Positions 44,126 to 51,320 of a DNA stretch of 64,000 bases are shown piece by piece. The notes under the pieces are model-generated. The model ran no database searches, was not told where the DNA came from, and saw nothing but the letters and a program-made list of their open reading frames with translations. Source of the DNA: Anaerolineales bacterium (GTDB lineage: Bacteria > Chloroflexota > Anaerolineae > 4572-78 > J111). The position numbers were made by a program, and so were the translations under genes. Location of the stretch: the NCBI GenBank assembly GCA_020634855.1, contig JACKAU010000006.1, positions 496,001-560,000 of the forward strand, written 5' to 3'. How positions within the stretch are numbered: position 1 is the first letter of the stretch; every line of letters begins with the position of its first letter.

Positions 44126-45754
44126 TCAGCAGATTGACTCACACACATCATCGACGGTCAGCCAGCCCGTACCGGGGAATAGGCGGGCCACTTGCGGCGC
44201 AAACAGCGGCGAAGCGCCCAGCACCTCGGCGGGTGAGCCATTGGCAATGACCTCGCCTTGGCTCATCAGCACCACTCGATTAGCGGCGATGGCCGCCAGT
44301 TCAACATCGTGAGTCGCCAGCACAATCGCTGCGCCGGCGCGCTGCCGGCGTTGCAGCAGGTCGATCAACTGCTGCTTGGCCCGGTAATCCAGGCCGCGAG
44401 TCGGTTCGTCCAAAAGTAGGGCGCCGGGGCAAGTGACCATGATTGCGGCCAGAGCCACCCGCTGCTGTTCTCCCACGCTGAGGTCACGGGGATAATCGTC
44501 GGCTTTGCCGGCCAACCCCAACTCGGCCAGCAGCGTCTCCGGGTCAACCGGGGCGTGCTGCGGCGGCAAGCCGTGGTTGCGCAGGGTGACGGCCAACTCC
44601 TCCCGCACCGTATCGGCAAACAGCAGCGCGCCGGGGTTTTGGGGTAAATAGCCCACCTTCCGGCCAATATCGGCGACATCGCGCCCGGTTACGTTTTGAT
44701 CATCGACCACAATTTGGCCCTGTTTGGGCCGCATCAGCCCCACCAGCGTTTTGAGCAGCGTGGTTTTGCCGGCCCCATTGCGGCCCATCAAGGCCACAAT
44801 TTCGCCGGGCCACACCTGCAAATCGACCCCTTGCACCACGGTTTGCCCCTTAAACGCCACCTGCACCCCTTCTGACCGAATATAGGGCCGGCCGGCCGGG
44901 GGCGACTCCGAATGGGATTTCGGCGCAATGGTACGCCCATCGAGCCAGCGGAGGCTGTGACGACGCCCCTCTTTGAGGGTTAACGGCAGGGGCGACCAGT
45001 CCAGTTTCTGCGCCACCTGCACCAACGGCGGGGTTAAATCGATCTGGGGCAGCACTTGGGCCGAGCTGCCTTGCACCAGATCGGAGCCGGTGGCGGGCAG
45101 GTAAATAATCTGATCCACAAAGGGCAGCACCCGCTCCAGTCGATGCTCGGCCAGCAGGATGGTTAGCCCCAGATCGGTGTTAAGACGCACCAGAGCTTGC
45201 AGCACATCTTCCGCCGATTTAGGGTCAAGCTGCGAGGTCGGTTCATCGAGGACGAGAATTTGCGGTCGAAAGGCCAGCGCGGCGGCGATGGCTACCCGCT
45301 GGCGCTCACCGCCGGACAGCGTATCGAGCTGCCGGTGGCGCAGCGGGGCCAAATCGAGCAAATCCAGCACCTCTTCCACGCGGATACGCATTTCTTGGGG
45401 CGGCATCGCGGCGTTTTCCAGGGCAAAGGCCAACTCGTCTTCCACCCGATCCATCACAAACTGCGCTTCCGGGGTTTGAAAGACAAAGCCCACATGACGG
45501 CTCATCACCTTGGGCGAGGCTTCAATCGGATCGAGGCCATTAACCGTAACGCCCCCGCTGATAACTCCCCCGCTAAAGTGTGGCGTAAGACCGTTGACGC
45601 AGCGCAGCAGGGTTGATTTGCCGGAGCCGGACGGCCCCACCACCAGCGCAAATTCGCCATCGAGCAGATGCAGGCTGATATTATCCAGAGCGGGCCGGTC
45701 GGCATTGGGGTAGGTAAAACTAACGTACTCAAATCGAATCATATTTGGGTTCAA
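44126..45754 (-). CDS. ECF transporter ATPase, two ABC domains fused (EcfA1-EcfA2 type)
   Basis: The 542-residue protein has two complete ABC cassettes. The first has Walker A VVGPSGSGKST (about 37-47), the signature LSGGERQR and LVLDEPTSQLDP. The second has GRNGAGKTT (about 325), LSVGEQQR and LLDEPTRGLDYRAK. One polypeptide thus supplies both ATPases of an energy-coupling-factor importer. It is the last gene of a five-gene minus-strand operon and follows the EcfT gene after nine bases. There are two start candidates (45754, or four codons later). Confidence 0.92.
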   Translation of the reverse strand: MNPNMIRFEYVSFTYPNADRPALDNISLHLLDGEFALVVGPSGSGKSTLLRCVNGLTPHFSGGVISGGVTVNGLDPIEASPKVMSRHVGFVFQTPEAQFVMDRVEDELAFALENAAMPPQEMRIRVEEVLDLLDLAPLRHRQLDTLSGGERQRVAIAAALAFRPQILVLDEPTSQLDPKSAEDVLQALVRLNTDLGLTILLAEHRLERVLPFVDQIIYLPATGSDLVQGSSAQVLPQIDLTPPLVQVAQKLDWSPLPLTLKEGRRHSLRWLDGRTIAPKSHSESPPAGRPYIRSEGVQVAFKGQTVVQGVDLQVWPGEIVALMGRNGAGKTTLLKTLVGLMRPKQGQIVVDDQNVTGRDVADIGRKVGYLPQNPGALLFADTVREELAVTLRNHGLPPQHAPVDPETLLAELGLAGKADDYPRDLSVGEQQRVALAAIMVTCPGALLLDEPTRGLDYRAKQQLIDLLQRRQRAGAAIVLATHDVELAAIAANRVVLMSQGEVIANGSPAEVLGASPLFAPQVARLFPGTGWLTVDDVCESIC

Positions 45755-45763
45755 CTCCCTGCA

Positions 45764-46879
45764 CTATGGCCCCCCTAACCCTCCGGCGGGGGGAATTTGT
45801 GGCTCCCCCCTTTGGGCGGTTGGGGAGGGCCGTTTGACACCTCGTTTGTTTTTCACCGGCAGCCGTAACGCCAGCAGCGCCGGAACCAACAGCCCGGCGA
45901 TGACCAGCCCTAGCAGCGGCTGAAAGGCCGGCCAGCTTAGTTGAGGATAGGGATAGAAAAAAATCGATGAGCGATCCAGGCCGGGCCAGGGTACGACAAA
46001 CCCCGCCGCCGCCCCGACGGCTCCGGCCACAATCGCCCAGTCAGCGCCGGTCCACGGCTGCGGGCGGTAGTTGGTCCGCGATACGCGCCGGCCCACGCGC
46101 CACAGGATGCCCATAATCAGGCCGATGCCGGCCAGCAGCAGCAACAAGCCGCCAACGGCATAGCCCCACACCAGTCGCAGCAGCCAGCCGCCAATCAATA
46201 GCGTTAGCCCCAGCAAGATGGTCAGCCGGGTCAACGCATCGTGGCCGGCCTCATCGGTCGAGGCAAAGCCGCGAGCGGTCATGGCCTCGGCCAGTTGCAG
46301 CGCTCGCTCCAGCCCGCCCACCAGTAAGGGCATTACCAGGGGCAGCCAATCGCGCAGGCCGCGCAAGCGGTGGCCGCGCACGGCCTGCGCCTCACGGATA
46401 TCGCGGGCGTGACGCAAGGTAACAGGAACAAAGGTAATGGCAATCGAAACCATAATCGCCACCGGAAAGAAAGCCTGCGGCACCAGCCGGATCAGTTGGC
46501 GAATGGTGACGGCTTGATTGAACACGGTGAAAGCCGCAAACAGGCCGGTCAACACCAGCCCGTTAAGCGTACCGTAAACCAGGGCCTCCAGCGTCACCGG
46601 CCCGCCCAAATAAGGTATTGCCGGGGGGATAACAAACAGCACCGTACGGCCAAAATGGACACTGAGCGCGTTGAATATGGCCGAAAACGTGACCACAAAC
46701 AGGCCAAAGCGCAGGATAGAAAACGGCAGCGGGGAGGTGCTAAGGTCCAGCCGCTGAATGGCCGCGCGGACAACGGCAATGGCCGCCAACACCAGCCCGA
46801 CGTACCAGGGGTTACGGGTAGTAGACAGAATCATCAGGGTGGCTCCCACCCAAACCAACCAGGCTGCCGCGTGATTCAC
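45764..46879 (-). CDS. ECF transporter transmembrane component EcfT
   Basis: The 371-residue membrane protein has about five to seven helices and the EcfT coupling motifs REAQAVRGHRLRGLRDW and LAEAMTARGFAS (the Ala-Arg-Gly motifs that contact the ATPases). It links the substrate-binding S protein to the ATPases. The length exceeds the usual 260-280 residues: two extra helices and a tail are present. The last 20 or so residues (SPTAQRGEPQIPPAGGLGGP) are encoded by a dispersed C-rich repeat (45767-45835). Its start overlaps the S-component stop as ATGA. Confidence 0.9.
   Translation of the reverse strand: MNHAAAWLVWVGATLMILSTTRNPWYVGLVLAAIAVVRAAIQRLDLSTSPLPFSILRFGLFVVTFSAIFNALSVHFGRTVLFVIPPAIPYLGGPVTLEALVYGTLNGLVLTGLFAAFTVFNQAVTIRQLIRLVPQAFFPVAIMVSIAITFVPVTLRHARDIREAQAVRGHRLRGLRDWLPLVMPLLVGGLERALQLAEAMTARGFASTDEAGHDALTRLTILLGLTLLIGGWLLRLVWGYAVGGLLLLLAGIGLIMGILWRVGRRVSRTNYRPQPWTGADWAIVAGAVGAAAGFVVPWPGLDRSSIFFYPYPQLSWPAFQPLLGLVIAGLLVPALLALRLPVKNKRGVKRPSPTAQRGEPQIPPAGGLGGP
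45767..45835. repeat. CCCCCCTAACCCTCC-type dispersed repeat inside the end of ecfT
   Basis: CCCCCCTAACCCTCCGGCGG...GGGGGG followed by CTCCCCCCTTTGGGCGGTTGG. A second copy forms the core of the element at 51073-51184. Here it supplies the C-terminal codons and the stop context of the EcfT protein. Confidence 0.75.
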
Positions 46880-47715
46880 AACTCACCTTGGGTGGGAGAG
46901 GACGGGAACAGGGGCCGGTATTCAAACGTAAAGCGCGATTGAAACCGGCGCAGCGCCGCCAGCGTGGGCAGGCCCAAGATCAAGGTTAGGGCCACGTTAC
47001 CCGCCGAGCGGGCCACATCCCACACCAGCGAGGTAACGACGTAAAACAAGGCATAGCGCTGTAACGTTTCGCTCAGCGAGATGCCCGGCTCCCAATATTG
47101 GCCGGCCGGCCCGGTGGCGAAAGGCCAAAACCAAATGTTCATAATGACCCCAAACACCAGCCCCCAAAAACCGCCAAATAGGGCCAGCACCAGCACCTCG
47201 CGCCACTTGCCTTCGCCGTTGAGCATCCACACGGCGGGACGGCACAGGGGGGCGGTTAGCCCCACCCAGCCGGCGGTAAACATTTGGTAAGGCAGCCACG
47301 GCCCCATCAAACCGGTAATGAGCGAGGAAACCAGCAGGGTCAGCGCCCCCATTAAAAACCCAAAGCGCGCGCCAAAGATGTAACCGGTGGCCACAATTAA
47401 AAAGAAGATCGGGCTGAAGCCGCCCGGCAGCGGAAAGGCCGCCTCGATAAAGCGCAGGATGGAGTTAATCGCGATCAACATCCCCAGCAGGGCGATCAGT
47501 TTGGCGCTGGTCGCCTGCCCCTGCACCTCCAGCAGCAGCACCACAAAACAGACGCCGACCAGCAGGGTCAGCATCAGCGGCGAGTCGGCGGCGTGCGATT
47601 GGCTTGTGATGGCCGATTGCTTCACCAGCGGCAGCCAAAACGGGTAAAAAAAAGCGATGATGCCGATTAGGGTGGTCATCACAAAGATGGCCGCGCTTAG
47701 GGTTCGCTGTCTCAT
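46876..47715 (-). CDS. ECF transporter substrate-binding S component
   Basis: The product has 279 residues from the ATG at 47715, which overlaps the upstream stop as ATGA. It has six or more membrane helices (LIALLGMLIAINSILRFIEAAFP; FFLIVATGYIFGARFGFLMGALTLLVSSLITG), including the GxxxG-rich first-helix pattern seen in S components. It is longer than typical (about 180-200), with an extra N-terminal helix pair. Its substrate is not evident from sequence. The co-encoded secreted proteins with a transcobalamin-like domain point to a corrinoid, by inference. Confidence 0.85.
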   Translation of the reverse strand: MRQRTLSAAIFVMTTLIGIIAFFYPFWLPLVKQSAITSQSHAADSPLMLTLLVGVCFVVLLLEVQGQATSAKLIALLGMLIAINSILRFIEAAFPLPGGFSPIFFLIVATGYIFGARFGFLMGALTLLVSSLITGLMGPWLPYQMFTAGWVGLTAPLCRPAVWMLNGEGKWREVLVLALFGGFWGLVFGVIMNIWFWPFATGPAGQYWEPGISLSETLQRYALFYVVTSLVWDVARSAGNVALTLILGLPTLAALRRFQSRFTFEYRPLFPSSPTQGEL

Positions 47716-49217
47716 CGCGCCCGGCCCTGTTGGTTGCCTTTGACCCACCACAGTATCCAACCGACCATAATCAGGGTCAGCGGCGCCACCACAAACAGCC
47801 CTATCGCCGCCACAACCCCGCCGATCCACCACAGGCTGGACGACTCGTTCTCGTCGTTGACCGTTGATACGGTAAAGCGGCGGGGGCCTATCGGCGTTGC
47901 CTGTTGCGCGATGGGAGCGACAACAGCGGCGATAGACGTCGCGGAAGGTGGCTCGGCTTGCGGGCTGACTTCAACGGCAGCCGGAGCGGATGTTGGCGCG
48001 TCGGCCGGCAGCGACAGGTCAGCGGTGACGGTTAACGTCAGTTCGGTCAGCTTCTCGCCGCCGGGATAGACGGCTCGCAGCCGGAAGGTTTGGGTTTGGG
48101 GGGGACAGATTTGTTGTGCGCCTTGCAGTGCGACCGGAGCGTCATCCAAAAACAGGGCGTCGGCCTGCTGCACCGACCAATTGATATTGGTGCAGCTCCC
48201 CACCGGCAGCGTAGACGCCGCTGTGCTAAAACGGATCACCGGTTCGTCGGGCGCGGGCGCGGGCGGCGTAGTTGGCTCGACCACGGCGGCCAGGACGGGA
48301 GCCGGCGTGGCGGAGGCGGCGGCCGTCGCAGTAGCCGCCGGCAGGGGAGACTCATCGACGGTGATGGCTACTTCCATACTGCTTTCGCCGCCCTCGTTTC
48401 TGGCGATGAGGGTATACACCGTGCTGGCGGTGGGCGCCACGGTTTTATTGCCCGGCGAAACGACTCCCTCTTCCTGGCCGTTGTAGCTCAGAAAAGCCGC
48501 TTCCGCATCGGATAGCTCCCAGTTGAGCAACACCGACTGCCCGGCGGTGATGGTGGTTTGATCGGCCGAAAAGCGGTGGATAACGGGGGTGGCTATCGGC
48601 GTGGGCGTGTCGGTGGGTTCGGGCGTAGACGTGGCGGTGGGGGTATCGGTCGGCGGGGGGGTGGAGGTGAAGGGGAGCGTCGGAGTAGCGGTGGGCGGCG
48701 CGGCGCAGATCTCGTCAAATTGGCGCACCGGCGGCTCTTCGCCGCTGCCGTCGGCCGACCGTTCGCCCCAAACCCAGCCCTCGACCTCGCCATCGCTCAC
48801 CTTGGAATTTGACGCTCCCCGATTTGAGAATTGCCAGTCATCCCCATCCAGATGCCAGTAAGACCAAAAAATACAGGGTTCATCCTGGCACTGGCAAAAA
48901 CAATCATCTTTAGGATAGGAGCAGCCCTGCCCATCAATACGGCAGATGGCCGCCCCCTGCCCGCCGGTTAAATCGGCGTTCAGGTCTAACCCGGAACGAT
49001 CTAAAAGCTCGTAGCTACTAATCTCATCTTCGGTAAATTCAACACACCGGGTGACCACGGTGTCGCCATAGGCCACCACCAGCCCGGCCTGGTTAGGGCT
49101 ATCGGCCTGAACCATCGCTGCGCCCAGGCCAATACACAGCAGCAGACAGAGCAACCCGGCGCGATTGGGGCGATGAAATAAAACAATCCGTTGGCGAAAT
49201 AGTTTTATAGCTATCAT
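47712..49217 (-). CDS. Membrane-anchored extracellular protein: transcobalamin-like (DUF4430) domain plus Ig-like domains
   Basis: The 501-residue protein has a signal sequence at about 15-40 and then a DUF4430 domain to about 165 (GLVVAYGDTVVTRCVEF ... GAAICRIDGQGCSYPKDDCFCQCQ, VEGWVWG). A Thr/Pro-rich linker follows, then two Ig-like beta domains (about 205-285 and 325-400) and a C-terminal membrane helix (about 465-488) with a basic tail. The Cys pattern matches that of its neighbour (49226-50605). As a cell-surface protein it could present a captured ligand to the ECF transporter encoded immediately downstream, with which it overlaps by four bases. Confidence 0.8.
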   Translation of the reverse strand: MIAIKLFRQRIVLFHRPNRAGLLCLLLCIGLGAAMVQADSPNQAGLVVAYGDTVVTRCVEFTEDEISSYELLDRSGLDLNADLTGGQGAAICRIDGQGCSYPKDDCFCQCQDEPCIFWSYWHLDGDDWQFSNRGASNSKVSDGEVEGWVWGERSADGSGEEPPVRQFDEICAAPPTATPTLPFTSTPPPTDTPTATSTPEPTDTPTPIATPVIHRFSADQTTITAGQSVLLNWELSDAEAAFLSYNGQEEGVVSPGNKTVAPTASTVYTLIARNEGGESSMEVAITVDESPLPAATATAAASATPAPVLAAVVEPTTPPAPAPDEPVIRFSTAASTLPVGSCTNINWSVQQADALFLDDAPVALQGAQQICPPQTQTFRLRAVYPGGEKLTELTLTVTADLSLPADAPTSAPAAVEVSPQAEPPSATSIAAVVAPIAQQATPIGPRRFTVSTVNDENESSSLWWIGGVVAAIGLFVVAPLTLIMVGWILWWVKGNQQGRAR

Positions 49218-49225
49218 TGGCGGCC

Positions 49226-50605
49226 TTAATTCTTAACAACTATAGGGAGAAAGCCGCCATAACAGGTGGCAACCTCGGCTGATTGTATCGGTAAGGCTTG
49301 CCCTAACAGGGCCAGAATCGCCTGCCGGGTAGCAAATTGGTCGGAACCATAGCCGGATTGCCACGCAAAGCCGCCGTCGCTCTGTTGCATGCCCAACAGG
49401 TAACTAATGGGATTGGTATGGGCGATGATCCAGGTACCGGTGACCGGGTTCTGGCCGGCCGCCATTATCGCCTGCACCACATAAGCCGTAGAGTTGGCGT
49501 CGCTGTTGGTATCGTAGGAGGAGTTGGGGTCGTAGGGAAAGCCGCCGTCAGCGTTTTGCGTGGACTTCAGGTAGGTCAGGCCGTTGCTAATGGTCGAACT
49601 GCTCAGCGGTTCACCGGCGGCGATCAAGGCTTGAATCGCCAACGCGGTGCCGTTGGTATCGCTGTCGCCGGATTCCCAGCCCCAGCCGCCATCGCCATTG
49701 ATCAGGCTCTTGAGGTAGGTGACCGCGAGGCCCGGCGCGGCTTGGTTGAGGGCATACTCGCCCAAAATACCCCAGGATTGGGGGCCGGCCCCACCCGCGC
49801 TGTAGCCGCCGGTGTAGATACCGCTGGCGGCGTTGTAGGTGTCGCTGGGTTGGAGGGCATTAAGCGGGTAACAGCCGCCGCCGGCGCTCAAACCAACGGC
49901 CAGCTTGCCGGCCGCAGAGGCCCCGTTGGTTGAGAAGGCGGCGCCATTGGCCAGAACGTGACTAAATAGGGAGGGGGCGTCGGGCTGCCGCCGCCAATCG
50001 GTGCTTTGATAGCCGTTAGCCCCAATTGTTGTCATCACTTCAACGGAGTTGCCGACGCTGCCGTACCCCCCGTCGGTCGCCGATTGTTGCGAACGCAGCC
50101 AGTCTAAGCCATCGGACGCGGCGGTGTAGGCCGGCCCCGGCAGCAGAGGCGGCCCCCAGGAAGATTGGGACCAGCGAAAGGCGATAATATCGCCATCGTC
50201 TACGGTTGTGGGCGGCCAGGATGTATCCCAGTCGGCGCCCCATTCCGCCGAAGCCCACCAGTTATCGGCGCAAAAGCAATCGCTGGCCGGGCAGCCAATG
50301 CCGTCAATGGAACAGATACTGCCCCCTGACTCTTCTACAGCCCAGCCCGATAGTTTGAGCGCCTCAATTCGGGACATACCGGCCGTATAAGAGATGGGGC
50401 GCACGGTTCCATCTTCGCCGGGAAATACCACCACGACATACCCCTCATCCGGCCCAGCGGCGTTGGTCTCGGTGGCCGGTAGGGCCAACAGCCCCACCAA
50501 GGCCATACCCAACAGGCCCAGCCCCCAAGTTAGGGCAGCGGCCAAGCGTAGGGTTGAACGGACAGGGGTTGAATATAAGCTAAGAATAAAATATTTTGTC
50601 TTCAT
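49226..50605 (-). CDS. Secreted protein with transcobalamin-like (DUF4430) domain and alpha/alpha-toroid (prenyltransferase/squalene-oxidase) repeats
   Basis: The product has 459 residues from the ATG at 50605, preceded by GAGGAA. A signal peptide is followed by a DUF4430 domain at about 45-150 (VVVVFPGEDGTVRPISYTAG, SICSIDGIGCPASDCFC, DGDIIAFRW). Toroid repeats then cover about 160-445 (DGGYGSVGNS, NGDGGWGWESGDSDTNGTALAIQALI, NADGGFPYD, SDGGFAWQSG). Animal transcobalamin and intrinsic factor consist of just these two modules, an alpha/alpha barrel and a DUF4430-like beta domain, in the opposite order. Cobalamin binding is therefore a reasonable hypothesis. It is the first gene of the ECF operon. 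The C-terminus FLPIVVKN resembles the ending of many Chloroflexota secreted proteins (from memory). Confidence 0.82.
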   Translation of the reverse strand: MKTKYFILSLYSTPVRSTLRLAAALTWGLGLLGMALVGLLALPATETNAAGPDEGYVVVVFPGEDGTVRPISYTAGMSRIEALKLSGWAVEESGGSICSIDGIGCPASDCFCADNWWASAEWGADWDTSWPPTTVDDGDIIAFRWSQSSWGPPLLPGPAYTAASDGLDWLRSQQSATDGGYGSVGNSVEVMTTIGANGYQSTDWRRQPDAPSLFSHVLANGAAFSTNGASAAGKLAVGLSAGGGCYPLNALQPSDTYNAASGIYTGGYSAGGAGPQSWGILGEYALNQAAPGLAVTYLKSLINGDGGWGWESGDSDTNGTALAIQALIAAGEPLSSSTISNGLTYLKSTQNADGGFPYDPNSSYDTNSDANSTAYVVQAIMAAGQNPVTGTWIIAHTNPISYLLGMQQSDGGFAWQSGYGSDQFATRQAILALLGQALPIQSAEVATCYGGFLPIVVKN

Positions 50606-50652
50606 GCTGTTCCTCATTGATTAATCGGATCGACGATGAGTTAGGATCGGTC

Positions 50653-50824
50653 ATTAAATAACTTGCACAATCTGGCGGGAGATTGGAGATTGGGAGATTG
50701 GAGATTGGGAGATTAGGAGATTGGGAGATTGGAGATTGGAGATTGGAGATTAGAGATTGGCCTTACAAATCTCCTTATCGCCATATCTCCTCATCTCCAT
50801 TTTTGGTATTGCGGAAGTTATTTG
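50653..50824. repeat. Hairpin element with conserved ends and variable word core, copy 2
   Basis: The ends are ATTAAATAACTTGC and GCGGAAGTTATTTG. The core repeats GGAGATTGGGAGATT about ten times, then turns to AAATCTCC and ATCTCCTCATCTCC. It is homologous to 42469-42580 only at the ends. Confidence 0.7.
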
Positions 50825-50887
50825 TTTTTCATAGCTGAACGCTTACGAAATAGGTCATCTAGCCGGATTAGTTTTGTTTTTTGGAAC

Positions 50888-51020
50888 AGCGTTTGATAGA
50901 ATATCAACGCAGAACGCCGAAACGCTAGAGCAAAAAACTTTGGTCTAATCCAGGCGGCTGTAACTCACGAAGGCGCCGACTCTGACTGGCCGGTCTGACG
51001 GCGCTTTCTCTTTTTTATTA
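50888..51020 (+). ncRNA. Possible structured RNA ending in an intrinsic terminator
   Basis: The plus strand shows a hairpin GCGTTTGATA-gaa-TATCAACGC (50889-50910), then an unpaired-looking middle. A terminator hairpin with GCGCCG/CGGCGC arms (50973-50978, 50999-51004) follows, then TTTCTCTTTTTT. No plus-strand gene precedes it, so the terminator must end either a small RNA or antisense transcript. No known RNA family was recognised, and no B12-box-like cobalamin riboswitch was seen on either strand here. Confidence 0.35.
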
Positions 51021-51072
51021 GTAAATTTATCGTTTATACGTTTCGCCTCCTATCTTAACCCAAGTTGCCACC

Positions 51073-51184
51073 CAATGTCATTAAGTTAGCGACTGGCGCT
51101 GGCCCCCCTAACCCCCCAGAGGGGGGAATTTGATTTCTTTTCTCCCCCGTTGGGGGGCCGGGGGGGCTTATCTTAATGACATTG
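51073..51184. repeat. Element with CAATGTCATTAAG inverted ends and C-rich core
   Basis: CAATGTCATTAAG (51073-51085) and CTTAATGACATTG (51172-51184) bound a core of CCCCCCTAACCCCCCAG and G-runs like that at 45767-45835. A lone end (AACTCAATGTCATTAAG) is found at 20143-20163. Confidence 0.65.
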
Positions 51185-51198
51185 AGTTGCCACTCATA

Positions 51199-51294
51199 AG
51201 ACCTGTCAGGTTTTGGAGATACTGTTCCGAGAAAAATCAAGCCTATTCGGGCGATTTAGCCGCATTAAGGCATGTCCGAAAACCTGACAGGTCT
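51199..51294. repeat. AGACCTGTCAGGTTTT inverted repeat
   Basis: AGACCTGTCAGGTTTT (51199-51214) and its exact complement (51279-51294) flank 64 bp with no gene. Each arm contains the palindrome ACCTG-T-CAGGT. It directly follows the preceding element and lies before the stop codon of the HD-domain gene. Confidence 0.65.
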
Positions 51295-51320
51295 TGTTCG
51301 CTTCAAGAGCGCAATTGGGC

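Noticed and set aside
50606..51060. Cobalamin riboswitch upstream of the ECF operon
   Set aside because: No B12-box-like or core sequence of the riboswitch could be found on the minus strand; a GTCAGACCGGCC stretch is part of a plus-strand terminator stem region.
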